Assembly (NCBI GenBank): GCA_938015405.1
Contig: CALLPZ010000258.1
Location: forward strand, 1 to 8,603
Source of the DNA: an uncultured Pseudanabaenaceae cyanobacterium
GTDB lineage: Bacteria; Cyanobacteriota; Cyanobacteriia; PCC-9006; JAAUQQ01
Direction: 5' to 3'
Length of the DNA stretch: 8,603 nucleotides
This document shows, in pieces, positions 1-6,052 of this stretch. The notes under the pieces are model-generated. The model made no database searches. It was not told where the DNA came from and saw nothing but the letters and a program-made list of their open reading frames with translations. The translations under genes and the position numbers were made by a program. The stretch's first letter is position 1. Every line of letters starts with the position of its first letter.

Positions 1-75
1 CAGATTAACAATTGCGCAAACAACTAAAGACCGCCTATGACCTGAAGCAATAGCCTGCTGACGATGCAACGACAT
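1..75 (-). CDS. Possible N-terminal fragment of an unidentified gene running off the left edge
   Basis: On the minus strand an ATG (complement of 73-75) lies 6 nt downstream of the amidase stop codon. It opens a frame that stays open for all 25 codons to the window edge. The predicted start reads MSLHRQQAIASGHRRSLVV and then CAIVNL: a basic N-terminus followed by a hydrophobic stretch, as at the start of an exported or membrane protein. A weak ribosome-binding site (GGA, complement of 86-88) precedes it at about 10 nt. The short gap after the amidase gene would fit co-transcription. Twenty-five open codons can occur by chance, so this is a tentative call, and no family can be assigned from so little. 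Confidence 0.35.
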   Translation of the reverse strand, partial: MSLHRQQAIASGHRRSLVVCAIVNL

Positions 76-81
76 CACCCG

Positions 82-1575
82 CTAATCCTTAAACCCAGGA
101 GGATGGCTCAGCGGACCCAGAATCGCCGCGATCGCCTCCGCCACCCGCAACAGCTCCATTTCTCGCCAGCGCTTCCCCACCACTTGCATCCCCATGGGTA
201 AACCAGCCGCTGTCTGCCCCATCGGAATCACCACCACAGGATGTCCTGATAGGGCAAAAACATTGGTATAGGCTCCCGACGCCATCATGTAGGGCACAGC
301 TCGTCCATCGACCTCAATGGGCTGTCCTGGGGAGCAATGGGGAAATGCCACCATCATCGCCACGGGGCACAGCCACACATCCCAGGGCTCCAGGACTGAA
401 TCTAACTGGGCAATCACGCGATCGCGCTGGGTCAACAGCTCAAAATACTGCTGCAACCGAGGCCGGGCAAAAATCGGCAGCGCGAGTTTGGCAATATTGC
501 CCTGTCGTCGCAAAGCGCCATCCCCCTGTATCGCCTCGCACCACATAAACACCAGCTTACGCCTCATCAAATCCCAATACCCCCCATTGGCATCCTGGGC
601 AAAAACTGAGTTGTAAACCGCCACCTGAAACCCCAACCGCCAAACCTCGGCATAGTTCAACGGGGCGATCCAAGGCTCAATAGTTGCTCCAGCATCTGAA
701 ATCTTGGCGACTGCTGCACCCAAGCCAGCCTTGATTGCCACTGCCACGGGAAACCCAGGAAACTCATCCGTCCAGGCAATCCGCAGTTGGTTCAAAGGGC
801 GATCGCCCGGCTCATCTAACGGAACGGGGGGAATATCGGGCTGACGCGGATCTGGCCCTGCCATCACCGCCAACGCCAATCGCAAATCCGCCACAGATCG
901 CGCTATCGGTCCCACCGTCAGCAATTGCCTGATGCACTTGGGTCTGCCGGGTAGCTCGGGAATATGCCCCGTCGTGGGCAAGCGCCGATCCGTAGGCTTC
1001 AGGCTATAGATTCCGCAGAAGTGAGCGGGCTGGCGTAGGGAGCCACCAAAGTCATCGCCAATGGTGAGGGGCGAGAGACCGGCAGCGATCGCCGCTGCGC
1101 CCCCACTCGTACTGCCCCCCGGTGTCACATCCAGATTCCAAGGATTATTCACCCGAGGAAACAGACCATTGATGCCCTGCCAATCGCTGGCCAGCTCTGC
1201 CGGGTTGGTCTTCCCGAGGATCACGGCACCCGCAGCTCGCAGTCTGGCGACCACCGTGGCATCATGCTGCGGCACATAGTCTTTCAGGGGCCGATGCCCT
1301 GCGGTAGTGCGCAACCCCTCGGTTTCAAAGATGTCTTTAATCGTGATGGGAACCCCATGGAGCGGCCCCCAGCAGTCACCTCGGCTCAGCGCTTCATCCG
1401 CTGCCTTGGCCTTCGCCCTGGCTCCCTGCTCATCCAGGGTGCAGATGGCATTCAGGGTCGGGTTATGGGTGGCAATGCGCTCCAAATAGGCTTCCGTCAG
1501 CGCCAGGGAAGACAGTTGCCCGTCACGAATCAGCCGCGCCAGCTTATGGGCCGGTTCAAACATCAGCGATGCCAT
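82..1575 (-). CDS. Amidase-signature family hydrolase
   Basis: This 497-residue protein is a full-length amidase-signature enzyme, a family that hydrolyses carboxamide bonds with a Ser-cisSer-Lys triad. The triad is visible. Lys80 sits in PLHGVPITIKDIF. Ser155 is the cis-serine in PGGSTSGG. Ser179 is the nucleophile in GDDFGGSLRQPAHFCG, followed by the conserved SLKPT. The spacings K80-S155 (75) and S155-S179 (24) equal those in fatty acid amide hydrolase. The usual GGSSGG is changed to GGSTSGG. No signal peptide is apparent, so it should be cytosolic. The substrate cannot be read from sequence. GatA is a relative, but the standalone position next to a TetR regulator, with no gatB or gatC in view, favours a catabolic or detoxifying amidase. 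The start has a G-rich ribosome-binding stretch (AGGGGG, complement of about 1586-1591). An in-frame ATG four codons later is an alternative. It diverges from the tetR-type gene and probably shares its operator. Confidence 0.93.
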   Translation of the reverse strand: MASLMFEPAHKLARLIRDGQLSSLALTEAYLERIATHNPTLNAICTLDEQGARAKAKAADEALSRGDCWGPLHGVPITIKDIFETEGLRTTAGHRPLKDYVPQHDATVVARLRAAGAVILGKTNPAELASDWQGINGLFPRVNNPWNLDVTPGGSTSGGAAAIAAGLSPLTIGDDFGGSLRQPAHFCGIYSLKPTDRRLPTTGHIPELPGRPKCIRQLLTVGPIARSVADLRLALAVMAGPDPRQPDIPPVPLDEPGDRPLNQLRIAWTDEFPGFPVAVAIKAGLGAAVAKISDAGATIEPWIAPLNYAEVWRLGFQVAVYNSVFAQDANGGYWDLMRRKLVFMWCEAIQGDGALRRQGNIAKLALPIFARPRLQQYFELLTQRDRVIAQLDSVLEPWDVWLCPVAMMVAFPHCSPGQPIEVDGRAVPYMMASGAYTNVFALSGHPVVVIPMGQTAAGLPMGMQVVGKRWREMELLRVAEAIAAILGPLSHPPGFKD

Positions 1576-1588
1576 GGCAGGTGACCCC

Positions 1589-1617
1589 CTAGGATAAGAG
1601 CTATATCGTCATCCTAG
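1589..1617. promoter_or_regulatory. Inverted repeat in the amidase leader/promoter
   Basis: CTAGGAT (1589-1595) and ATCCTAG (1611-1617) are perfect 7-bp arms separated by 15 bp. The element lies 13 bp outside the amidase start codon and ends 4 bp before the larger inverted repeat begins. A possible -10 for the amidase (TATAGC on the minus strand, complement of 1601-1606) falls between the arms. It could be a second operator or a leader hairpin. The arms are short enough that chance is not excluded. Confidence 0.4.
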
Positions 1618-1621
1618 TGCA

Positions 1622-1644
1622 TTTAGTTAATCACGTTAACTAAA
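1622..1644. promoter_or_regulatory. Likely TetR-family operator between divergent genes
   Basis: TTTAGTTAA (1622-1630) and TTAACTAAA (1636-1644) form perfect 9-bp inverted arms around a 5-bp centre (TCACG). The second arm ends 13 bp before the regulator's ATG, and the element lies 46 bp outside the amidase ATG. TetR-family dimers typically bind dyads of about this size in the promoter between their own gene and a divergent target. The position would allow repression of both genes. The assignment to this regulator is inferred from position. Confidence 0.72.
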
Positions 1645-1657
1645 AACTCGAATTGCC

Positions 1658-2245
1658 ATGGGTCGCCCATCTAAAGAGCATTCACTCACCCCCCAGGATG
1701 TCGTTGCTGGGGCGATCGCCTGCATCGATGCGGAAGGCCCCACTGCATTGGGCGTCAGCCGAGTGGCCAGGCATTTGGGCATCAAACCTCCCGCCATCTA
1801 CAAACATGTCGCAGGACAGGCTGGATTAGAGCGGGCCGTCGCGCTAACGCTGTGGGAGCAATATTTGGACTATTGCCGCCCTCGCCTGGATGGAATTGAG
1901 GATGGACGCGATCGCCTCCTGCAAGGCTGGCGACTCACGCGGGAGTTTGCTCAGCAACATCCCGCTCGATACCTCGTCATGACCGGCTTCATCCTCGATC
2001 CGAAAGATCACGAAGCCGCCGCCATCATCCAAGAAACCCAGCAATTTATCGCCCAAGCCTTGCAACTCCATGGCCTCAGCGACACCAAGCTCATCGATGC
2101 CATGCGCATGATCAACGCAACGATTAACGGCTTCATTGGCCTAGAACTCGGCGCAAACTTGACCCTAGGACGAGCCAGCAGTGACAGCTTTGAAGTCATG
2201 CTCGAGGCCCTGATGGTAGCCGTGGAGCATATTCGCGATGCATGA
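1658..2245 (+). CDS. TetR-family transcriptional regulator
   Basis: This 195-residue protein has the TetR layout: an N-terminal DNA-binding domain and a helical C-terminal ligand/dimer domain. The start GRPSKEHSLTPQDVV leads into the three-helix DNA-binding bundle. The helix-turn-helix lies at about residues 30-52 (ALGVSRVARHLGIKPPAIYKHV), with the family-typical xxYKHV end to the recognition helix. Residues about 90-195 are helix-rich and resemble the TetR C-terminal (WHG-like) ligand domain, from memory. The length is normal for the family. There is no clear Shine-Dalgarno upstream of the ATG; the start is supported by the GRPS motif right after Met. Its gene diverges from the amidase gene with an inverted repeat between them, so the likely job is repression of the amidase and itself, relieved by a small ligand that may be an amide substrate. 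The ligand is unknown. Confidence 0.92.
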   Translation: MGRPSKEHSLTPQDVVAGAIACIDAEGPTALGVSRVARHLGIKPPAIYKHVAGQAGLERAVALTLWEQYLDYCRPRLDGIEDGRDRLLQGWRLTREFAQQHPARYLVMTGFILDPKDHEAAAIIQETQQFIAQALQLHGLSDTKLIDAMRMINATINGFIGLELGANLTLGRASSDSFEVMLEALMVAVEHIRDA

Positions 2246-2477
2246 GCTGAACTGCTCTGGTCACGCCCAGCGGACCGCTCCGCTTCAAGATCAGCATCAC
2301 AGCTCCAGCGCTTTAACCGTAGACTCTGAGCCCTCCCAACACCGCAATCCCGGCTCAAAGCACAGCCCTCAACTGCCATCCCAGAAGCTGCGACTCCGCC
2401 ACGAAGCCTAACTTTGGGTCAACCCGGAAAGGGACCGCTAAAATGCGTAGGTTGCATGCAGGTCTATCTCACCCCCT
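2246..2477. other. Intergenic region between the TetR gene and the PPIase gene
   Basis: No gene is supported in these 232 bp. A short hairpin AGCGGA/TCCGCT (2269-2274 and 2279-2284, 4-nt loop) lies 23 nt after the regulator stop. It may help end transcription, but no T-run follows. Near the right side, TAAAAT at 2439-2444 is a possible -10 for the PPIase gene. The nearest -35-like hexamer (TTGGGT, 2414-2419) is 19 bp away, so the promoter is only a suggestion. Confidence 0.4.
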
Positions 2478-3191
2478 ATGCGTTTCAATTTTTTAAAGGC
2501 CTTGGCCGTCATCGCCATCGCCAGCGGCCTCCTCTGGACCGCCTCCCCCACCAGCTCTGCCATAGCTACCCCCCAATTTGAAGGCACAGTTATTGCCCAG
2601 GCAACTGAAGCCAAACTGCCCCGCCTGGAAGGCAAAGCCGTCATCGAACTCGCCATCAACGGCGGCACAATCACCGTCGAGCTAGACGGCAACAACGCCC
2701 CCCTCACCGCAGGCAACTTCGTCGACCTGATCCAACGCGGCACCTACGACGGCACCGTCTTCCACCGCGTCATCCACGAGCCCAAGCCCTTTGTCGCCCA
2801 AGGTGGCGACCCCCAGAGCAAAGATCCCAGCGTCCCCGTCAATCGCCTCGGCACCGGCGGCTTCATCGACCCTGAGCTGGGCCTGGAGCGCAACGTTCCC
2901 CTCGAAATCAAAAAAGCCGGTGCTGATGCGCCCACCTACAGCCGTACCTTCCGCAAAGGCACTGATTTAGAACTGACCCACAAGCGTGGCGCGATCGCCA
3001 TGGCCCGTTCCCAGAATCCTGACTCCGCCTCCTCTCAGTTCTACATCGCTCTATCTCAGCTAGACTTCCTCGACGGTAGCTATGCTGTGTTTGGCTATGT
3101 GACCGATGGAATGGATGTGGTGGATGCCATTGAGCAAGGCGATCGCTTGACCAGTGCAAAAGTGATTTCAGGTGCTGAGAACCTGAAGTAA
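2478..3191 (+). CDS. Exported cyclophilin-type peptidyl-prolyl cis-trans isomerase
   Basis: This 237-residue protein catalyses cis-trans isomerisation of prolyl peptide bonds and assists folding outside the cytosol. A signal peptide is visible: basic start, hydrophobic residues 5-19, and cleavage probably after the A-I-A at 28-30 or the A-Q-A at 40-42. That places the mature protein in the periplasm or thylakoid lumen. The cyclophilin domain covers about 53-233, with FHRVI (95-99), FVAQGGDP (105-112), GAIAMARSQNPDSASSQFYI (171-190) and FLDGSYAVFGYV (197-208). Compared with human CypA, Arg55, Phe60, Gln63 and Gln111 are kept as R97, F105, Q108 and Q187. Met61 is V106, Trp121 is F197 and His126 is Y202. 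A three-residue insertion separates R97 from F105. The protein lacks the long N-terminal helical domain of lumenal TLP40/CYP38. No Shine-Dalgarno is evident; the start is set by the signal peptide. Confidence 0.93.
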   Translation: MRFNFLKALAVIAIASGLLWTASPTSSAIATPQFEGTVIAQATEAKLPRLEGKAVIELAINGGTITVELDGNNAPLTAGNFVDLIQRGTYDGTVFHRVIHEPKPFVAQGGDPQSKDPSVPVNRLGTGGFIDPELGLERNVPLEIKKAGADAPTYSRTFRKGTDLELTHKRGAIAMARSQNPDSASSQFYIALSQLDFLDGSYAVFGYVTDGMDVVDAIEQGDRLTSAKVISGAENLK

Positions 3192-3229
3192 AAACATAGG
3201 AGCAAGAGGCAAGACGGCTTCTCCCCTGG

Positions 3230-3251
3230 CCCCTCTCCTCAAAGAGAGGGG
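3230..3251. terminator. Hairpin 39 nt after the PPIase stop, possible terminator
   Basis: CCCCTCTC (3230-3237) pairs perfectly with GAGAGGGG (3244-3251) across a 6-nt loop. A further CGGCT/AGCCG pair (3215-3219 with 3258-3262) can enclose it. There is no T-run after the stem on the plus strand (GAAACAC follows), so factor-independent termination is uncertain. It may instead stabilise the 3' end or be part of a dispersed repeat. Confidence 0.4.
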
Positions 3252-3282
3252 AAACACAGCCGCTTGAAGTCTAGCCTGTGTG

Positions 3283-3310
3283 GCTCCACCTTCTGTATCG
3301 AAAGTGGAGC
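3283..3310 (+). terminator. Stem-loop followed by a T-rich tract, best terminator candidate for the PPIase gene
   Basis: GCTCCAC (3283-3289) and GTGGAGC (3304-3310) form a perfect 7-bp stem with a 14-nt loop, followed directly by TTTGCTTT (3311-3318). This is the only hairpin in the intergenic region with a T-rich tail on the plus strand. The loop is longer than usual for an intrinsic terminator. Confidence 0.42.
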
Positions 3311-3344
3311 TTTGCTTTGATTGGGGAAGCAAGAGGCAAGGCGA

Positions 3345-3385
3345 CCCACTCACCCTGTGGGCGGTCCCCCTCGAACCAGGGGGAC
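3345..3385. repeat. Two adjacent GC-rich inverted repeats
   Basis: CCCAC/GTGGG (3345-3349 and 3357-3361) is followed two bases later by GTCCCCCT/AGGGGGAC (3364-3371 and 3378-3385, 6-nt loop). The second stem is a perfect 8 bp. Neither has a T-tract. Such stems are typical of dispersed intergenic repeats; no function can be assigned. Confidence 0.45.
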
Positions 3386-3518
3386 ATGAGTCGGCCTGGG
3401 TTGCGTCAAGGACTACTGCAAGACCCCACAACAACGCCGAATCACTCACCGTCGCCCAAAGTACTTACCACCAAACACTGAAGTAACCCAGCACCCTTGC
3501 GCGCGGGGATAACCTCTA

Positions 3519-3576
3519 AAGGGGCGGCGCTTCGGCCCCCTTGAGCGGCCAGAAAACCAATCGCGGGGCTGGCCCC
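3519..3576. terminator. GC-rich hairpins near the 3' end of the minus-strand gene
   Basis: AAGGGGC (3519-3525) pairs with GCCCCCTT (3535-3542) with one bulged C. A second short stem, GGGGC/GCCCC (3565-3569 and 3572-3576), follows. Both lie 45-105 bp beyond the stop codon of the minus-strand gene (3623), so they could end or protect its transcript. The minus-strand sequence after the stem lacks a strong T-run. Confidence 0.35.
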
Positions 3577-3622
3577 AAGGCTGTCTTGTTTTGCCTCTTC
3601 AATTCTTCAAAGCCCAGGCCCG

Positions 3623-3925
3623 TCAGCCAGCACCATCACCCGGTTGCTGCCCGTACTCATCCAAAACCGCCAACCGGCGCCGCACTGTCTCAATAAAAAT
3701 ATCCCGCGCTGGCGCCATCATCTCATCCGACAACCCATCAATAAACCCCGCCATCGCCTGGGCATCCCGAGGATCAACCTCATCCCCCTTCGTCAACAAA
3801 AACAACCACACCACATGCCGCCCCCACAGATCCTCCACAGGCCCCTGCAAAAACTGCACATCCAACTCCTCCGCATACTTCGCCGCCACCCAAGCCAACA
3901 GCGGAGCCAACTGCCGATTATTCAT
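3623..3925 (-). CDS. Hypothetical protein, 100 residues
   Basis: I do not recognise this protein. The start is fixed by a good ribosome-binding site, GGAGG (complement of 3930-3934), four bases before the ATG at the complement of 3923-3925. The frame stays open for 53 codons upstream, but those codons carry no motif or ribosome-binding site. The 100-residue product begins MNNRQLAPLLAWVAAKYAEE and is rich in acidic residues in its middle (TKGDEVDPRDAQ, DGLSDEMM). Its last third reads as a basic-amphipathic helix (IFIETVRRRLAVLDEYG). It looks like a soluble, mostly helical protein without signal peptide, membrane segment or cysteines. Codons strongly favour G in the third position. The gene is divergent from the rhomboid gene, with 203 bp between their starts. 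Function unknown. Confidence 0.68.
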   Translation of the reverse strand: MNNRQLAPLLAWVAAKYAEELDVQFLQGPVEDLWGRHVVWLFLLTKGDEVDPRDAQAMAGFIDGLSDEMMAPARDIFIETVRRRLAVLDEYGQQPGDGAG

Positions 3926-4128
3926 CCTGCCTCCAACACAAACAAGCCAATTCACAGCCCCCAGTGTTGCATCACCCGGTCTCCCGACGGAAGCCACCGA
4001 CCCCAGCCAAAACCACCACTTCGATGAAGAAGCCAACAAAATCTCGCAAAACCACCCATTTCCCAGAGAAAATCCCCCCAACATTCAGCCCCAATGAGTA
4101 GGCTAAAGAAAGTCCCATCCCCCCGCCC

Positions 4129-5772
4129 ATGAGCTTCAACGGCTTCCTCATCCAAATCGTGCTCATCAGCTGCGGAGCCCTCATTCTGCAAGCCAAACGC
4201 ATCGCCCCCGGCATGGTCGCGATCGCAGCCCTCAACCTCATCATCCTGGGCATCAGCTACTTCATCATCCCCCCCCTCTCCGGCTGGATCAGCGGTCTTG
4301 CCTGGGCCATCACCCTCCTCTGGCCCCTCACCATCCTGATCCGCCTCAACCGCCTCAACCAACGAGAGCAATATCACCAAGCCGCCAAGCTCGCCCACCG
4401 CTGGCGAATCCTCCGCTTCATCGGCGGCTACCTCCAATGCCCCGACTTCCTCCGAGGTCTCGCCCTCGCCCAGGACGGCAAATCTGAAGAAGCCCTCAAC
4501 CTGATCGAACGCTACCGCCGCAAACCCGGTGCCATCGGCCAAAACGCGAACGTCCTCTTCTACCGTCTCACCGCCCGCTGGACCGAATTTATCACCTGGG
4601 TCCAACTCCACTTCACCGAAGAAGCCCTCTTCAGTAGCCCCTCCTCCCTCGGCGTGGCCTACGTGCGCGCCTTTGGCGAAGTCGGCAACCTCAACAAACT
4701 CATCACCAGCTACGACCAATTCAACCGCAGCGGCAGCCTCGCCCAGGACCGCAACTCCTTCAACATCTTGCGCATGATGGTCCTAGCCTTCAGTGGCAGA
4801 AAGATGCCTGTGCAACATATATTTTCCAATCAACTCTCCAACAGCCCCGCCACCACCCAACGCTTCTGGCTCAGCACCGCCACCCTGGCAGCAGGCGATC
4901 GCAAAGCAGGCACCGTCCAGCTCAAAGCCCTTAGCCAAGACAGCAATCACATGTTTCAACAGGCGATCGCCCATCGCCTTGCCCACACAACTCCAGTCGA
5001 CAAAGCCCAGCTCACCCTCGACTCAACCGCCATCCTCGATCGCCTAGAAGCCGAAGTCCTCGGCGAAGTCAGCCTCAACGACAATCAACCCAAACGCCGC
5101 TGGATCCGAGCCACCACCGTCCTCCTCGGCCTCAACATCCTCGTCTTCCTCTCCCAATACATCGCCATCGCGATGATTTTTGTCCTGGACTTGATCTACA
5201 ACTTCAACGGCAGCTTCAAAGTCCTGTCTCTGGCCAACTTCGCCATTGCCTACGCCTCCGGCATCGTCAAATACGGACCTCTCATTCCCACCGCAGTCCT
5301 CGACGGCGAATGGTGGCGACTAATTAGCGCCGTCTTTCTCCATGCTGGGCTCGTCCACCTCGCCGCCAATATGTTTGGCCTGTTCTACTACGGTCGCTTC
5401 ATCGAAGGTAAGCTCGGCACACCCAAGTTCCTCTTGATCTACACCGTCACGGGCATTGGCTCCATGCTGGGCATGATGGGCATTGCATTGTTGCAAGGTC
5501 AACTTAATTTAATAGGCGTGGGGGCTTCCGGTGCAGTCATGGGCTTACTGGGGGCCATGCTGGTAATTTTGCTGCGGAGCTGGCGCAGGAGTAAATCGGC
5601 GATCGCAGCTGAACAGTTCCGCATCTTAGTCGTCCTAGTCATCATCCAGTCGGTCATGGACTTCTTGATTCCCCAGATTAGTCAGTCCGCTCACTTAAGT
5701 GGCTTGGGCATTGGCATTGTGATGGGCTTATTGCTCTATCGCCCTAATCTAAAACCTTCTGCAACGAATTAA
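4129..5772 (+). CDS. Rhomboid-family intramembrane serine protease with N-terminal helical extension
   Basis: This 547-residue integral membrane protein should cleave transmembrane or membrane-proximal substrates inside the lipid bilayer. The C-terminal rhomboid domain spans about 325-540. It shows GEWWRLISAVFLHAGLVH (393-410), then LAANM with Asn414, the nucleophile Ser467 in GVGASG (463-468), and the partner His522 in SAHLSG (520-525), so the catalytic dyad is intact. The N-terminus has two to three membrane segments (about 5-21, 28-48 and 53-71). A soluble helical stretch follows (about 75-315) with tetratricopeptide-like pieces such as AAKLAHRWRILRF and LALAQDGKSEEALNLIERYR. That stretch is not a textbook TPR array. 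Such a large N-terminal extension is longer than in minimal rhomboids (about 200-270 residues) and may bind substrate or partner. No Shine-Dalgarno precedes the ATG; the start is chosen because the membrane segment begins immediately. The gene is monocistronic as far as visible. Natural substrate unknown. Confidence 0.9.
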   Translation: MSFNGFLIQIVLISCGALILQAKRIAPGMVAIAALNLIILGISYFIIPPLSGWISGLAWAITLLWPLTILIRLNRLNQREQYHQAAKLAHRWRILRFIGGYLQCPDFLRGLALAQDGKSEEALNLIERYRRKPGAIGQNANVLFYRLTARWTEFITWVQLHFTEEALFSSPSSLGVAYVRAFGEVGNLNKLITSYDQFNRSGSLAQDRNSFNILRMMVLAFSGRKMPVQHIFSNQLSNSPATTQRFWLSTATLAAGDRKAGTVQLKALSQDSNHMFQQAIAHRLAHTTPVDKAQLTLDSTAILDRLEAEVLGEVSLNDNQPKRRWIRATTVLLGLNILVFLSQYIAIAMIFVLDLIYNFNGSFKVLSLANFAIAYASGIVKYGPLIPTAVLDGEWWRLISAVFLHAGLVHLAANMFGLFYYGRFIEGKLGTPKFLLIYTVTGIGSMLGMMGIALLQGQLNLIGVGASGAVMGLLGAMLVILLRSWRRSKSAIAAEQFRILVVLVIIQSVMDFLIPQISQSAHLSGLGIGIVMGLLLYRPNLKPSATN

Positions 5773-5954
5773 TTGAGTGGGAACAAGCTTGTCGATGCCA
5801 GGTCGGTAATATCTATCACCCGTCATCTTGATATAGATATCATTTAGCAAAATAGCGCAGCCTCTCAGACGCTGGCCTGGCAAATGCAAAACAGTCAGAT
5901 TGCTCAAGAGCGAATGATTCAGGGTCTTGCAGATACCAGTACCCATCTGATCTT

Positions 5955-5977
5955 CTAGAGCCGCAGAGAGGCTCTAG
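5955..5977. terminator. Perfect 8-bp stem-loop between the rhomboid and marR-type genes
   Basis: CTAGAGCC (5955-5962) and GGCTCTAG (5970-5977) form a perfect stem with a 7-nt loop. It lies 182 nt after the rhomboid stop and is not followed by a T-run in either direction. It may be a transcript boundary or a regulator site; the evidence does not separate these. Confidence 0.35.
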
Positions 5978-5994
5978 CCCTGGTACTAACTTGT

Positions 5995-6040
5995 AACGCG
6001 TTAAACAGAAGCAACACAGTATGCTCATGTTTAACGCGTT
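5995..6040. promoter_or_regulatory. Long inverted repeat directly upstream of the marR-type gene
   Basis: AACGCGTTAAAC (5995-6006) and GTTTAACGCGTT (6029-6040) are perfect 12-bp inverted arms separated by 22 bp. The second arm ends 12 bp before the regulator's ATG. Each arm contains the self-palindrome AACGCGTT, so the element could be two protein-binding sites facing each other rather than one hairpin. The core GTTTAACGCG recurs at 8231-8240 upstream of doxX. It is a good candidate for autoregulation or for another factor acting on the regulator gene. Confidence 0.6.
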
Positions 6041-6052
6041 TCCTTTGAATCA

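Larger units (their letters stand above)
3201..3340 (+). repeat. 13-bp direct repeat pair
   Basis: AGCAAGAGGCAAG occurs exactly at 3201-3213 and again at 3328-3340, 127 bp apart. After one mismatch the bases CG also match. Two of the hairpins lie between the copies. This suggests a duplicated or mobile short repeat unit, though no target-site duplication or boundary can be defined from one locus. Confidence 0.55.
3192..3622. other. 431-bp intergenic region rich in hairpins, no supported gene
   Basis: This region lies between the 3' ends of the PPIase gene and the 100-residue minus-strand gene, so it separates convergent transcripts. It contains at least five GC-rich inverted repeats and a 13-bp direct repeat, listed separately. 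Short open frames of 60-70 codons cross it but show no recognisable motif, lack ribosome-binding sites and run through the hairpins, so I do not call them. Its patchy repeats look like the dispersed small repeats common between cyanobacterial genes. Confidence 0.6.
5773..6052. other. Intergenic region upstream of the marR-type gene
   Basis: No gene is supported in these 280 bp; short minus-strand frames here lack motifs. Besides the two elements listed separately, there is a small dyad TGATAT/ATATCA (5829-5834 and 5837-5842) in an AT-rich patch. The patch could be a promoter remnant or operator, but nothing ties it to a gene 210 bp downstream. TTTGAATCAA at about 6045-6053 weakly resembles the GTTTGAATGCAAAC-type dyad seen further right and abuts the start codon of the regulator. 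Confidence 0.4.

Noticed and set aside
82..1575. Annotating the amidase as GatA of the tRNA amidotransferase
   Set aside because: The family signature alone does not separate GatA from other amidases. The neighbouring TetR gene and absence of gatB or gatC in the window argue against it.
3280..3486. Possible small gene or decayed duplicate of the PPIase C-terminus, because CTGAAGTAA occurs at 3183-3191 and again at 3479-3487
   Set aside because: Only nine bases match exactly. The encoded residues before them are poorly similar and the frame runs through hairpin repeats. Chance is sufficient.
3926..4084. Upstream extension of the 100-residue minus-strand gene to an earlier ATG at 4084
   Set aside because: The extra 53 codons are Trp/Gly-rich without motif, and the earlier ATG lacks a ribosome-binding site, whereas the ATG at 3925 has GGAGG at 4 nt.
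3952..4719. 255-codon minus-strand open frame antisense to the rhomboid gene
   Set aside because: It mirrors the C-rich rhomboid coding strand, giving a low-complexity Glu/Gly/Val/Asp-rich product without motifs. The rhomboid frame has clear family signatures. It is a composition artefact.
5829..5842. AT-rich dyad TGATAT/ATATCA as an operator
   Set aside because: Six-base arms in an AT-rich patch more than 200 bp from the nearest start, with no second copy linked to a gene.
5749..6028. Two overlapping minus-strand frames of 62-65 codons and a 24-codon plus-strand frame ending at TAG near 5958
   Set aside because: No motifs and no ribosome-binding sites; they cross the stem-loop and the inverted repeat upstream of the regulator gene.
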